Source of the DNA: Parvibaculum sp036499025
GTDB taxonomy: Bacteria; Pseudomonadota; Alphaproteobacteria; Parvibaculales; Parvibaculaceae
DNA: 47,643 nt
Direction of reading: 5' to 3'
Assembly: GCA_036499025.1 (NCBI GenBank)
Contig: DASYEM010000006.1
Span: forward strand, 1 to 47,643
Part shown: positions 7,948 to 17,587 of the stretch, piece by piece
How positions within the stretch are numbered: position 1 is the first letter of the stretch
Layout of the letters: each line of letters begins with the position of its first letter
Translations under genes and position numbers: made by a program
The notes under the pieces: generated by a model
The model's database searches: none
What the model was told of the DNA's origin: nothing
Seen by the model: only the letters and a program-made list of their open reading frames with translations

Positions 7948-8355
7948 TCAGCCGTAAATCTGCACGGCGGCAAGAATGAGCGTGATGATGGAGCCAAGCA
8001 GTAGAAGGCCCGTCGAAAGAATGCCGATGGAGAAACCGAGGCTGCGCTTGCCTGCCTCTTCGTAATAGCCGCGTGCATAAATCAGGCGGCTGACCGGATA
8101 GAAGACACCGATGATCGCGGCCCAAAGATCATGAGTCGACAATGCGAAAAGCCAGAGGACGGGAAGGAAGAGCAGCAGCCCTTCCATCGTGTTCTCATGG
8201 ACACGCAGCGTGCGCATGAATTCGTCCGGGCCGGACGTCGCGGGCGCGGGTACGTTCAGCTTCGTGCGAACCTTGCCGACATTCATGGCCATCCAGAAAT
8301 AGACGATGAGCGACAAGAGCGTGACGAGGCCGGTGAGCGGATAGGCAAAAGACAT
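7948..8355 (-). CDS. MAPEG family membrane protein
   Basis: A 135-residue integral membrane protein with four hydrophobic helices. The family signature is clear in RVHENTMEGLLLFLP (about 51-65) and YARGYYEEAGKRSLGF (about 93-108). MAPEG proteins (microsomal GST / eicosanoid-metabolism relatives) bind glutathione in trimers; bacterial members are mostly uncharacterised and are thought to conjugate or reduce lipophilic electrophiles. The length is normal. It is divergent from the acyl-CoA dehydrogenase and shares a 150-bp intergenic region in which I see no convincing operator. Confidence 0.85.
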   Translation of the reverse strand: MSFAYPLTGLVTLLSLIVYFWMAMNVGKVRTKLNVPAPATSGPDEFMRTLRVHENTMEGLLLFLPVLWLFALSTHDLWAAIIGVFYPVSRLIYARGYYEEAGKRSLGFSIGILSTGLLLLGSIITLILAAVQIYG

Positions 8356-8505
8356 ATGTTTCTCCCCTGATCTTTTTGTCCCGTCACAAGGAGTACATGC
8401 CCGACCGTGCGAACAGAAGCGTTACCTTCGGGGACCGTCAGCGGACTGGCGCGGATGGCGGGCTTGGTTCTATTCTGGGTCCAGAAAAATTCAGGGAGAA
8501 GACCG

Positions 8506-9705
8506 ATGGATCTGGCGCTCAGCAAGGACGATGCGGCCTTTCGCGACGAAGTGCGCGGTTTCCTGAAGGCCAAGCTGCCGCGCGAAGTGGCCGAAGCCCA
8601 ATCGGTCGGGGTGTCGGTCGCCAAGCCATTGCTGAAGACGTGGCAGCGCGTTCTCTACGATCAGGGTTGGGTCGCGCCCGCCTGGCCGAAGGAATATGGC
8701 GGCACGGGCTGGACGACCACCCAGCGGCATATTTTCGATGAGGAAACGGCGACGGCCAATGCACCGCGTTTGATGCCTTTCGGACTCTCGATGGTCGGGC
8801 CGGTTCTCTATACATTCGGCACGGCGGAACAGAAGGCACAGCACCTGCCCGGCATCCTCACCGGCGAGACGTGGTGGTGCCAGGGCTATTCGGAGCCCGG
8901 TGCGGGTTCAGACCTTGCCTCGCTGAAGACGAAGGCCGTGCGCGAGGGCGACGATTACATCGTCAATGGTCAGAAAATCTGGACGTCCTATGCCCATGAA
9001 GCCGACTGGATTTTCTGCCTCGTGCGCACCGACGACAAGTCGAAGCCGCAAGAGGGCATTTCGTTTCTGCTCATCGACATGAAGACGCCGGGCATCACGG
9101 TGCGGCCCATTATTTCCATCGACGAGCTGCATCATCTCAATGAAGTCTTCTTTGAGAATGTGCGTGTGCCGGTTGCGAACCGGATCGGCCAGGAAAATAA
9201 GGGCTGGACCTATGCGAAGTTCCTGCTGACGCATGAGCGCACGGGGATCGCGGGCGTGCCGGGCTCCAAGAAAGCCGTCGAGCAATTGCATCGCGTCGCG
9301 GCGGCCGAGCGCGCGAGCGACGGCAAGCGGCTCGCCGACGATCCGTTTTTCAAGGCCAAGCTTGTGGAGATCGAAGTGAAGCTCGCCGGGCTCGAAATCA
9401 CGAACCTGCGTATTCTCGCCGATGCGGAAGCGGGACATGCGGTCGGCGAGAAATCCTCGATCCTGAAGATCATCGGCACGGAAGTTCAGCAGGCTTTGCA
9501 GGAACTCGCCATTGAAGCCATCGGCTATTACACGCTGGCCTCTCACCGCGACCGGCTGGAGGGGCGCAGCAATGCGCCGATGGTGGGGCCGGACTATGCC
9601 GAAACCACTTTCGCCAATTACGGATTCGGGCGCGCGGCGACGATCTATGGCGGCTCGAATGAAATTCAGCGCAACGTGCTGGCGAAAGCCGTGTTGGGAC
9701 TTTAA
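8506..9705 (+). CDS. Acyl-CoA dehydrogenase
   Basis: A 399-residue FAD enzyme catalysing alpha,beta-dehydrogenation of acyl-CoA in a beta-oxidation-type pathway. The FAD-binding middle domain has YSEPGAGSDLASLKT (about 127-141) and VNGQKIWTSYAHEADW. The C-terminal helical domain ends with IYGGSNEIQRNVLAKAVLG, containing the Glu usually used as catalytic base in FadE-like members. The ATG at 8506 is preferred (GGGAGA upstream, and the family start MDLALSKDDAAFRDEV); the upstream open frame is not homologous. Its stop overlaps the stop of the convergent exporter by 4 bp. Confidence 0.9.
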   Translation: MDLALSKDDAAFRDEVRGFLKAKLPREVAEAQSVGVSVAKPLLKTWQRVLYDQGWVAPAWPKEYGGTGWTTTQRHIFDEETATANAPRLMPFGLSMVGPVLYTFGTAEQKAQHLPGILTGETWWCQGYSEPGAGSDLASLKTKAVREGDDYIVNGQKIWTSYAHEADWIFCLVRTDDKSKPQEGISFLLIDMKTPGITVRPIISIDELHHLNEVFFENVRVPVANRIGQENKGWTYAKFLLTHERTGIAGVPGSKKAVEQLHRVAAAERASDGKRLADDPFFKAKLVEIEVKLAGLEITNLRILADAEAGHAVGEKSSILKIIGTEVQQALQELAIEAIGYYTLASHRDRLEGRSNAPMVGPDYAETTFANYGFGRAATIYGGSNEIQRNVLAKAVLGL

Positions 9706-10886
9706 CGGGCGGCGAGACGCGCAAGCGTACCTGCGAGGCTCAAGCCTGCGATCACCATGGCCATCGGCAGGGCCGTGCCATCATTGAGCAGGCCGACGAC
9801 CGCGCCCGAGCAGGCTGCCGCGCCGAATTGCACGATGCCGTTCAATGCCGCCGCCGAACCGGCATTGCTCTGAGCGCGCGACATGGCGGCGGCGACGGCG
9901 TTCGCGCCGATGAAGCCGCCGCAACTCAGCAACACAAAAAGCAGCACGATGAGCGGCACCAGCGCGGCGGGCGCGGCATAACTCAAAATCAACAGTGAGG
10001 CTGCTGCGACAAGGTGCACGCTTGTTGCGACGCCGAGGATAGTGCGGCCCGAGATGCGCCGCAGCAACCAGGCGTTGACCTGTGCGCCAACGATAAAGCC
10101 CAATGCGTTGAAGCCGAAGACCAGAGCGAATTGTTCCGGCGTCAAATGGTGATAGCTGATGAAGACGAAAGATGCGCCGGTGATATAGGCAAACATGCTC
10201 GCCGAAATGAACGCGTTGGCGAGCGTGAAGGCCATATAAGGCCGGTCTTGCATCAGTTCGACATAGGCGCGCAAGACGGAGCCGAGACCGCGTTTCGTGC
10301 GGCCCGCAGGCGGCAGCGTTTCACCCAGTCCCCGCCAGACCGCCACGAAACAGATCGCCGCGAATGCCGCCTGAAACAGGAAGATGAACGACCAATTGAA
10401 ATGAGCGATGAGAAAGCCGCCGAAGAGCGGTGCGAGGATCGGCGCAACGCCCATGACCAGCATCAACAGCGAATAGATCTGCGCGGATTCCCGTTCCTCG
10501 AACAGATCGCGAACCATGGCGCGGGAAATCACGATGCCCGCGCAGCCGCCCAAGGCTTGCACGAAACGCGCAGCCGTCAGCCACTCGATGCTGGGGGCAT
10601 GAGCCGCACCGATGGAGGCGAGCGCGAAAGCCGATATGCCCACCAGAAGCGGGGGCAGGCGCCCATAGCGATCCGCCAAGGGGCCAACAACACTCTGACC
10701 CACGGCGATGCCGATGAAATAAGCCGCCAGCGTGCCCTGCACCGCGCCGGCGCTCGCGCCGAAATGCGCGGCGATGGCCGGGAAGGCCGGCAGATACATG
10801 TCGATGGCGAGCGGCGCAAAGGCAATCAGCGCACCGAGGATGAGGATAAAGCGGAGATGACCCCGGTGGATGCGTGAAGGTTCCAT
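9702..10886 (-). CDS. Bcr/CflA family multidrug efflux transporter (MFS)
   Basis: A 394-residue inner-membrane proton antiporter with twelve predicted helices. The N-terminal helix carries APLAIDMYLPAFPAIA (about 24-39), diagnostic for the drug:H+ antiporter-1 Bcr/CflA group. GPLADRYGR (about 68-76) is the MFS loop 2-3 motif A. It follows the acyl-CoA ligase at 10947 by 60 bp on the same strand and could be in its operon. The start lacks a clear ribosome site. The gene ends by sharing TTAA with the opposite acyl-CoA dehydrogenase stop. The substrate is unknown. Confidence 0.88.
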   Translation of the reverse strand: MEPSRIHRGHLRFILILGALIAFAPLAIDMYLPAFPAIAAHFGASAGAVQGTLAAYFIGIAVGQSVVGPLADRYGRLPPLLVGISAFALASIGAAHAPSIEWLTAARFVQALGGCAGIVISRAMVRDLFEERESAQIYSLLMLVMGVAPILAPLFGGFLIAHFNWSFIFLFQAAFAAICFVAVWRGLGETLPPAGRTKRGLGSVLRAYVELMQDRPYMAFTLANAFISASMFAYITGASFVFISYHHLTPEQFALVFGFNALGFIVGAQVNAWLLRRISGRTILGVATSVHLVAAASLLILSYAAPAALVPLIVLLFVLLSCGGFIGANAVAAAMSRAQSNAGSAAALNGIVQFGAAACSGAVVGLLNDGTALPMAMVIAGLSLAGTLARLAAR

Positions 10887-10946
10887 GTCCGCGTTCTTAC
10901 ACGGAAATGAAACGCTTCAAAACCCGCACCGCGATGCAAGCCGGTA

Positions 10947-12530
10947 TCAGATTTTCTTTTCGCCCTGCCAATAACGGTCGCGCACCGTGCGGCGGACGAT
11001 CTTGCCGGACGGCATGCGCGGCAGATCGTCGGTGAAATCGACGGAGCGCGGGCGCTTGTAGCCCGGCAGACGTTCGGCAGCGAAGGCGACGATCTCTTTC
11101 GCCAATGCGTCGGAGGCGACATAGCCTTCGTTCAATTGCACGACGGCTTTCACTTCCTCGCCCCATTCCTCGTTGGGCACGCCGATGGCGGCGACGTCAT
11201 AGACGGCGGGATGTTCGAGCACTTCCTGATCGATCTCGACGGGATAGATGTTCACGCCGCCCGAGATGATGACTTCGGCGCTGCGCCCGGTGAGAAAGAG
11301 AAAGCCTTCCTCGTCGAGATAGCCCATGTCGCCCATCGTGAAGTCATTGCCGCGATAGGCGCCTTCGGTTTTTTCCGGAGCCTTGAAATATTCGAAGCGT
11401 CCGCTCGCGGGCGCCTGAAAATAGATCGTGCCGACTTCGTTGGGTTTCGCGGGTTCGCCCGCGTCGTTGACGATTTTCATTTCGACGCCGGGCAGCGGCT
11501 TGCCGACCGTGCCGGGTTTGCGCAGCCATTCATGGCTATCGACGAAAATGCCGCCGCCTTCGGTCGCCGCATAATATTCAAAGACCACCGGACCGAACCA
11601 TTCGATGGAGCGTTCCTTCACATGCGTCGGGCAAGGGGCCGCGCCATGCAGCACCCAGCGCAAGGTCGAGTAATCATATTTGCCGCGCACTTCCGGCGGC
11701 AGGCTCAGGATGCGGTGAAGCATGGTCGGCACGACATGCGTATGGGTGATGCCGTATTCCTCGACGAGGCGCAGCGTTTCCTCGGCGTCCCACTTGTCCA
11801 TGATGACGCAGCCGATACCGGAGTTGAGCGGAAAGTTCAGATTGAGCGCCAGCGGCGCGGCATGATAGAGCGGCCCCGTGACCAACGCCATGTCTTCGCC
11901 GGGCTGGAAACCCGCCGTCTCGGTGAGCTTCACCAGCAACGGCGAGACGGGCGCGGCTTGCCGACGGAAGACGCCCTTCGGATAGCCGGTCGTGCCCGAG
12001 GTGTACATCATCTGCGTGCCGAGCACGGGATCGGAGATGTCGTCCGTCTCCTCGGGCGCCACCGCCTTGTCGTAATCGACGAAGCCGGGGATGGAGCCGC
12101 CAACGGCAAGCTTGACGACAAGACCCGGCGACATGGCCGCCGCTTCGCTTGCGGCGTCGGTGAAGCGCACGTCGGAGATGAACGCCTTCGCCTCGCAATT
12201 ATCGACAATGTAGCCGACTTCGCTTCCCTTCAGGTGCCAGTTCACCGGCGTCAGACGAAACCCGGCGCGCTGACAGGCGACGGTTGTTTCGACAAATTCA
12301 GGGCGGTTGGAACAGTGAAGCGCCACGGCGTCGCCCGCCTTCAAACCCGCTCGGCGCAAGGCGCGGACGAGTTGATTGGCGCGGGCGTTCAATTCGGCAT
12401 AGGTCCGGTCGCCTGCTTCGGAAATAATGGCGGGGCGTTCGGGATCGAGGCTCGCATGCCATGCGATGATCATGCCCGACGCAGCCGCTTGCTCGCGGCT
12501 CCAGCCCGCCGCCGTCTGCGACACATTCAT
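10947..12530 (-). CDS. Acyl-CoA synthetase (AMP-forming, ANL family)
   Basis: A 527-residue class I adenylate-forming ligase that activates a carboxylic acid to its CoA thioester. The P-loop MYTSGTTGYPKGV lies near 175-187. A5-type motif YYAATEGGG, hinge region MGDMGYLDEEGFLFLTGR, and the A10 lysine in MPSGKIVRRTV complete the set. GGAGGGG lies about 6 bp before the ATG. The acid specificity (fatty, aromatic, alicyclic) cannot be read from sequence. It is divergent from the LpxR-like gene and upstream of the efflux transporter. It shares overall style with the ligase at 13745, but the P-loops differ. Confidence 0.88.
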   Translation of the reverse strand: MNVSQTAAGWSREQAAASGMIIAWHASLDPERPAIISEAGDRTYAELNARANQLVRALRRAGLKAGDAVALHCSNRPEFVETTVACQRAGFRLTPVNWHLKGSEVGYIVDNCEAKAFISDVRFTDAASEAAAMSPGLVVKLAVGGSIPGFVDYDKAVAPEETDDISDPVLGTQMMYTSGTTGYPKGVFRRQAAPVSPLLVKLTETAGFQPGEDMALVTGPLYHAAPLALNLNFPLNSGIGCVIMDKWDAEETLRLVEEYGITHTHVVPTMLHRILSLPPEVRGKYDYSTLRWVLHGAAPCPTHVKERSIEWFGPVVFEYYAATEGGGIFVDSHEWLRKPGTVGKPLPGVEMKIVNDAGEPAKPNEVGTIYFQAPASGRFEYFKAPEKTEGAYRGNDFTMGDMGYLDEEGFLFLTGRSAEVIISGGVNIYPVEIDQEVLEHPAVYDVAAIGVPNEEWGEEVKAVVQLNEGYVASDALAKEIVAFAAERLPGYKRPRSVDFTDDLPRMPSGKIVRRTVRDRYWQGEKKI

Positions 12531-12644
12531 TCGACGCCCCTCCCAGGTTTTCGTAACTTTTCTGTGCTATTTCTTTCAGCCATTGGACAGCGGCATCTTT
12601 CCTTCCGTCAAGCTGACTCTCAGCCTTCTCCGACCGGGTATTCA

Positions 12645-13721
12645 ATGTTGAACAGCTTCCGCGCCGCGCCTCTTCTGGCAGGCCTCGTGTTGTGCGGCGC
12701 ACTCGCCGCCACTCCTGCCGCCGCCGCGGAGCAGATGCCCGATCCGGCGATCACGCCCGATGGCGGCTTTGTCACTATCGAGGTCGAGAACGACCTCTTC
12801 GCCAAACTCGCCAATACCGACCGGCACTATACGAACGGTTTGAAGCTTTCCTGGCTTTCGGGGCCGACGAACGATCTGCCGGGCTGGATGAAATCGCTGA
12901 CGCCGCCGCTTCTGGGGGCTTTCACCAACGACACCAACATCACCGGCTCGACGCATCGCGTGGGCATTGCCCTGTCGCAGGCGATTTTCACGCCGGACGA
13001 TACGGATGCGAGCGCACCGATCCCGACGGACCGGCCCTATGCGGCATGGCTGCACACGACGTTTTCGCTTGAGACCATCCGCACCAACGACATGGGCGAG
13101 GCTTGGCAGGACCAGTGGAAGCTCGATCTCGGCGTCGTCGGTCCGGCGGCTCTCGGCCGGCAGGTGCAGAACGGCTGGCACAAGATCATCAATGTCGAAC
13201 AGGCAAACGGCTGGAACAACCAGTTGAAGAACGAACCCGGCGTCAATCTGAGCTTCGAGCGCGCCTGGCGGTCGAACCTGTTTCAGACGCCGAAGATGTT
13301 CGGCCTGGCCACCGACATCATTCCCTATAGCAGCATCGCGCTCGGCAATATCGCCGATTATCTGAGCGTCGGCGGCGTCTGGCGCATCGGGCCGACCCTG
13401 CCCGACGACTTTGGCCCGCCGCAGATTTATCCCGGCACCGGCGGATCCGAGTGGTTTCACGCCTCGACGGGCTTTGACTGGTATCTCTTTGCCGGCGTCG
13501 AGGGGCGCGCCGTGGCGCGCGACATATTTCTCGACGGCAACACGTTCACCGACAGCATGAGCGTCGACAAGCGCCCGCTCGTCGGCGATTTCAAACTAGG
13601 TGCCGTCGCGGTTCTGGGCTCGGCGCGGGTGAGCTTCACGCATGATTTCAGGACGCGTGAATTTTATGGCCAACCGAAGATTGACCAGTTCGGCTCGATC
13701 GTGCTGGGCTTCGCTCTATAA
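12645..13721 (+). CDS. LpxR-like outer-membrane lipid A deacylase family protein (DUF2219)
   Basis: A 358-residue exported beta-barrel protein. It has a signal peptide (MLNSFRAAPLL to about residue 28, cleaving near AAAAEQ). The LpxR signatures are VEVENDLFAK-type IEVENDLFAK, TDRHYTNG (about 61-68), PTDRPYAAWLH, a histidine in NGWHKIINV followed by NGWNNQLKNEP, and a terminal aromatic-rich strand. LpxR removes the 3'-acyloxyacyl chain from lipid A in the outer membrane; the N-D and His positions expected in the active site are present. The start is set by the signal peptide: a much longer open frame runs in from upstream but is antisense to the acyl-CoA ligase. The next ligase follows 23 bp downstream. 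Confidence 0.82.
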   Translation: MLNSFRAAPLLAGLVLCGALAATPAAAAEQMPDPAITPDGGFVTIEVENDLFAKLANTDRHYTNGLKLSWLSGPTNDLPGWMKSLTPPLLGAFTNDTNITGSTHRVGIALSQAIFTPDDTDASAPIPTDRPYAAWLHTTFSLETIRTNDMGEAWQDQWKLDLGVVGPAALGRQVQNGWHKIINVEQANGWNNQLKNEPGVNLSFERAWRSNLFQTPKMFGLATDIIPYSSIALGNIADYLSVGGVWRIGPTLPDDFGPPQIYPGTGGSEWFHASTGFDWYLFAGVEGRAVARDIFLDGNTFTDSMSVDKRPLVGDFKLGAVAVLGSARVSFTHDFRTREFYGQPKIDQFGSIVLGFAL

Positions 13722-13744
13722 GCCAAAAACGATCGAGGAAAACC

Positions 13745-15202
13745 ATGCCTGTTCTGCCTATCGGACGCATCCCGGCCTATTGGGCCGCCAGGGATGGGGG
13801 CAAGCCCGCCATCACGCATGAAGGCCGCACGGTGACGTGGGCCGAATTCGAGGCGAGCACCAACAGGCTTGCGCGGGCTTATGAAAAGCTCGGCGTCAAG
13901 GAAGGCGATCTCGTCACCATCGGGCTGCCGAACGGCATCGAATTCTATGAAGCATGTTTTGCGACATGGAAACTCGGCGCGACGCCACAGCCGATTTCGG
14001 CGCGGCTGCCGCAGGTCGAGCGCGAGATGATCGTCGAAGTCGCCGCTCCGTCGCTCGTGGTCGGCGCTCCAAAGGGCGCACATGGCGCGGTGCAATGCAT
14101 CGACGTGGGTTTCACGCCCGACGCGTCCCTGCCGGACACGGAGTTGCCGGAGAAGACGGCGCGCTACTGGAAGGCGCCTACATCGGGCGGCTCCACGGGA
14201 CGCCCGAAGATTATCGTCTCAAACGATCCCGGCGCTTTCGATCCGCTGGAAATTCGCTTGCAGCAAGAGATCGGCCGCGCGCAGCTTGTGCCGGGTCCGC
14301 TCTACCACAATGGACCGTTCAGCTTTTCAATGACCGGCCTGATGCGCGGCAATCATATCGTCGTGATGACGCGCTTCGATGCGGAAGAGACGCTGAAGCT
14401 TCTCGCCGAACACAAGGTCGATTGGGTGATGCTTGTGCCGACGATGATGCATCGCATCTGGAACCTGCCCGAAGACGTCCGCACCAAATACGATCTCTCA
14501 CATTTGCGGATCATGCTGCATCTGGCGGCGCCCTGCCCGGCTTGGCTCAAGGAAAAATGGATCGAGTGGCTCGGTGCGGCGCGCGTTCACGAACTTTACG
14601 GGGGCACGGAAGCGCAAGGCGCGACGTGGATCTCGGGCGAAGAATGGCTCGCGCATCGCGGTTCGGTAGGCAAGCCCGCCGAGACCTGCGAGATGAAAAT
14701 CGTCGGCGACGACGGGCGGACACTCGGACCGCGCGAAACGGGCGAAGTCTATATGCGCCCGCTGACAGGACCCGGCACGACCTATCATTATCTCGGCGCG
14801 ACATCGAAACAGATCGAAGGCGGCTGGGAATCCATCGGCGATATCGGCTGGATGGATGAAGACGGCTATCTCTACCTCGCCGACCGTCACACCGACATGA
14901 TCCTTGCGGGCGGCGCGAATATCTACCCCGCCGAAGTCGAAGCCGCCATCGACGCCTTCGCAGGCGTACGTTCGTCAGCGGTGATCGGATTGCCCGACGA
15001 CGACATGGGCAATACGATCCACGCCATCGTCGATGCACCGGGCGGGCTCGACGAAACAGCGCTGCGCGCGCATCTGGGCGACCGTCTCGTGCGCTATAAA
15101 ATTCCGAAAAGTTTTGAATTGGCCCATGAGCCACTACGCGACGATGCGGGCAAACTAAGGCGCTCGGCGTTGCGAGCCGAGCGGATCAAAGCCAAAGCTT
15201 GA
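13745..15202 (+). CDS. Acyl-CoA ligase, BaiB-like (bile-acid/steroid-type ANL enzyme)
   Basis: A 485-residue ANL adenylating enzyme. The P-loop is the variant TSGGSTGRPKIIV (about 142-154), typical of the bile acid-CoA ligase (BaiB) group and its proteobacterial relatives. Other motifs are YGGTEAQG, GDIGWMDEDGYLYLADR, and a C-terminal GKLRRSAL with the catalytic lysine. GAGGA stands 7 bp before the ATG. It is shorter than fatty-acid ligases. It probably shares a transcript with the LpxR-like gene. The substrate could be a steroid side-chain or alicyclic acid; this is inferred only from the P-loop type. Confidence 0.83.
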   Translation: MPVLPIGRIPAYWAARDGGKPAITHEGRTVTWAEFEASTNRLARAYEKLGVKEGDLVTIGLPNGIEFYEACFATWKLGATPQPISARLPQVEREMIVEVAAPSLVVGAPKGAHGAVQCIDVGFTPDASLPDTELPEKTARYWKAPTSGGSTGRPKIIVSNDPGAFDPLEIRLQQEIGRAQLVPGPLYHNGPFSFSMTGLMRGNHIVVMTRFDAEETLKLLAEHKVDWVMLVPTMMHRIWNLPEDVRTKYDLSHLRIMLHLAAPCPAWLKEKWIEWLGAARVHELYGGTEAQGATWISGEEWLAHRGSVGKPAETCEMKIVGDDGRTLGPRETGEVYMRPLTGPGTTYHYLGATSKQIEGGWESIGDIGWMDEDGYLYLADRHTDMILAGGANIYPAEVEAAIDAFAGVRSSAVIGLPDDDMGNTIHAIVDAPGGLDETALRAHLGDRLVRYKIPKSFELAHEPLRDDAGKLRRSALRAERIKAKA

Positions 15203-15212
15203 ACGGGGCTGC

Positions 15213-15446
15213 TCAGTCCGGCTTGGAATAATCGCGTTCTTCTTCGGGATCGAATTCCTTGGCGCGGGATTTGCCCTTGCGCTCGGCTGCGTCGAGTTCG
15301 TCATGCTCTGCGCCTTCGACGGCTTTTTCCGCGTCTTTGGCGGCTTTATCGACGCGGCCCGACTTCACGAAATTCTGCACGCCCTCGTTATAGGCCTTGG
15401 CGGCCGTGCGATTGCCTTCGCCTTCGTTCTTCTGCTGCTTCGTCAT
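15213..15446 (-). CDS. Small highly charged hydrophilic protein, unknown
   Basis: A 77-residue protein without hydrophobic segments, rich in Lys, Glu, Asp and Ala, starting MTKQQKNEGEGNRTAAKAYN. It is probably largely disordered or helical and cytoplasmic, in the style of small stress-associated proteins common in alphaproteobacteria. No catalytic motif is visible. It lies 10 bp from the convergent acyl-CoA ligase and 79 bp after Kup on the same strand. Codon use matches its neighbours, and AGGATTG precedes the start, which supports expression. Confidence 0.6.
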   Translation of the reverse strand: MTKQQKNEGEGNRTAAKAYNEGVQNFVKSGRVDKAAKDAEKAVEGAEHDELDAAERKGKSRAKEFDPEEERDYSKPD

Positions 15447-15525
15447 TTCTCAATCCTCCAATGCGGGGAATGAGAGAGAAACGAGCGGCAACCGGGCTTG
15501 TTCCGGTGAGGGCAGCGGCGTGTGA

Positions 15526-17460
15526 TCAGACTTCAGTCTTGGTGCCGAGTTCGACGACGCGGTTCGGGGGAAGCTGGAAATACTCCGTCGGCGAAAGCGC
15601 ATAATCCATCAGCAGAATGAAAAGCTGCGACTGCCATCCCGGCATTTTCGAAGAATGCTCGTGGACCAGGGTCTGCCGGCTGACGAAGTAAGAGGTTTCC
15701 ATCGGCGGGAAGTCGAGACCGAAAGTGCGGCAACGCTCCAGCGTTTCCGGCACGTCGATCGGCTGCATGAAGCCGTGGCGGATTTCGATGCGAGCAAAAC
15801 CATTCGGCAGCGTCTCGACGCTCATCTGTTCGCTCAATGGCACGCGCGGCGTGTCTTCGGTGCTGACGCGCAGCAGCGCGACGCGCTTATGCAGAACCTG
15901 ATTGTGCTTGAGGTTATGCAGCAGCGCCGTCGGCACCATATCGAGATTGGCGGTGAGGAAGACGGCGGCGCCTTTGACGCGCTGGATTTTCTGATCGTTG
16001 GCCTGCTTTAGCAATGTTTCGAGGGGCACGGCGCCGTCGAGGAATTGTTCGGCGAGCAGTTTGCGCCCGCGCCGCCATGTTTCCATGACCGCGACGATGA
16101 TGAGCGCGATCATGATCGGCAGCCAGCCGCCTTGCAGGAACTTGGTGAGGTTCGATGTGAGAAAACTCAGATCGATGATGAGGAAGACCAGCGCGACAAG
16201 CGCGACGGGGATCAACGGCCAGCCGGCGATGCGGCGGTAATAATAGAAGCCGAGCAATGTCGTCGTCACCATCGTGCCGACCACCGCGATGCCATAGGCA
16301 TAGGCAAGGTTCGACGAACTCTCGAAACCGAAGACCACGGCGAGGACGCCGACCATCAGCGCGGCGTTGATCTGCGGCACATATATCTGGCCGCTTTCGC
16401 GCGCCGAGGTATGGCGGATGCGGACGCGCGGCAACCAGCCGAGTTCAACGGCCTGGCTCGTCACGGAGAAAGCACCCGAGATCACGGCTTGCGAGGCAAT
16501 GATTGCCGCCATGGTCGCCAGAAGAATGAGAGGCACGCGCACAACTTCCGGCGCGAGCAGATAGAAGGGGTTCATCACGGCTTGCGGATCGTGAAGGATC
16601 AACGCGCCCTGGCCGAAATAATTGAGGATCAAGGCCGGATAGACAAGGACCGTCCAGATGCGGCGGATGGTCGAACGGCCAAAATGGCCCATGTCGGCAT
16701 AGAGAGCTTCGGCGCCCGTGATGGCGAGGACGACCGCGCCAAGCAGCAAAAGCGCGTGCGTGTGGCCGCTCATGAGGAGTTCAAAACCCGGGCGCGGGTT
16801 GAGCGCGGCGAGCACCGCAGGCTCATGGGATATGCCCCAGACGCCGAGCAGACCGATGGTGACAAACCAGACCGCCATGATCGGACCGAAGAACGCACCG
16901 ACGCTGGCCGTGCCGCTCTTCTGAGCCAGAAAAACACCGATCAGGAGCACCGCCGCGATGGGCATGGTCATACCGGCGAAAGCGGGCGAGACGACCTCAA
17001 GACCTTCGACCGCGCCGAGGACAGAGATCGCGGGCGTCAGGATGCCGTCGCCATAAAAGAGGGCTGCGCCGACCATGCCCGCCACCATCATCGCGGCGCT
17101 GAGACGGCCCTTTGGGCCGCTCTTCTGCAGCGCAAGCGCCGTCAGCGCCAGCACGCCGCCTTCGCCCTTGTTGTCGGCGCGCAGCATGAAGATGACGTAT
17201 TTGGTCATCACCACGAGTGTGATCGCCCAGAAGACGAGCGAAAGCACACCTGTGACGGCTTCCGGCGTCGGCTTCAAGCCCACGGCGGGATCAAAGCATT
17301 GGCGGATGGTGTAGAGCGGGCTTGTCCCGATATCTCCGAAGACGACGCCAAGCGCGGCGACGTGGAGAGCCAGCCGGATCGGCTGTTTCTCCCCGGATGA
17401 GGCAGTGCTCAAAAGGTCGAGCCCCTTCGCTTTGTTTCGGGGGGTTGCGAGGGGGCGCAT
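15526..17460 (-). CDS. kup: Kup-type low-affinity potassium transporter
   Basis: A 644-residue inner-membrane K+:H+ symporter of the KUP/HAK family. The diagnostic GDIGTSPLY lies at about residues 42-50 (ALGVVFGDIGTSPLYTIRQ). About twelve hydrophobic helices follow, then a C-terminal cytoplasmic domain of some 150 residues (from about 490) ending in YFQLPPNRVVELG. The length is normal for the family (about 620-660). The ATG at 17460 is chosen by alignment of the N-terminus to the family; an extension of 34 codons upstream is out of character, and no strong ribosome site is visible at either. It is divergent from the crotonase at 17588. Confidence 0.92.
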   Translation of the reverse strand: MRPLATPRNKAKGLDLLSTASSGEKQPIRLALHVAALGVVFGDIGTSPLYTIRQCFDPAVGLKPTPEAVTGVLSLVFWAITLVVMTKYVIFMLRADNKGEGGVLALTALALQKSGPKGRLSAAMMVAGMVGAALFYGDGILTPAISVLGAVEGLEVVSPAFAGMTMPIAAVLLIGVFLAQKSGTASVGAFFGPIMAVWFVTIGLLGVWGISHEPAVLAALNPRPGFELLMSGHTHALLLLGAVVLAITGAEALYADMGHFGRSTIRRIWTVLVYPALILNYFGQGALILHDPQAVMNPFYLLAPEVVRVPLILLATMAAIIASQAVISGAFSVTSQAVELGWLPRVRIRHTSARESGQIYVPQINAALMVGVLAVVFGFESSSNLAYAYGIAVVGTMVTTTLLGFYYYRRIAGWPLIPVALVALVFLIIDLSFLTSNLTKFLQGGWLPIMIALIIVAVMETWRRGRKLLAEQFLDGAVPLETLLKQANDQKIQRVKGAAVFLTANLDMVPTALLHNLKHNQVLHKRVALLRVSTEDTPRVPLSEQMSVETLPNGFARIEIRHGFMQPIDVPETLERCRTFGLDFPPMETSYFVSRQTLVHEHSSKMPGWQSQLFILLMDYALSPTEYFQLPPNRVVELGTKTEV

Positions 17461-17587
17461 GCTGTCCGAACAGGGGGCGCGGGTCAACCAGTGCATTTGC
17501 CCCTCAGATTGCGGCCAAACGTCCCCTCTGATAGACGAGGAATACAGCCATTTACTTGTCATTCTTGTGCATTATGGAGAAAATATA

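Noticed and set aside
11136..12644. A long plus-strand open frame running into the LpxR-like gene (861 residues in total).
   Set aside because: This part is antisense to the acyl-CoA ligase, has low-complexity Arg/His/Asp-rich sequence, and the signal peptide of the LpxR-like protein begins at 12645.
15491..15507. A short hairpin (ACCGG/CCGGT) after kup with a T-rich flank.
   Set aside because: The stem is only 5 bp with a 7-nt loop, too weak to call a terminator.
16045..17400. A 451-codon plus-strand open frame opposite kup.
   Set aside because: It is a shadow of the Kup gene in GC-rich codons, with His/Arg/Asp-rich composition and no recognisable domain.
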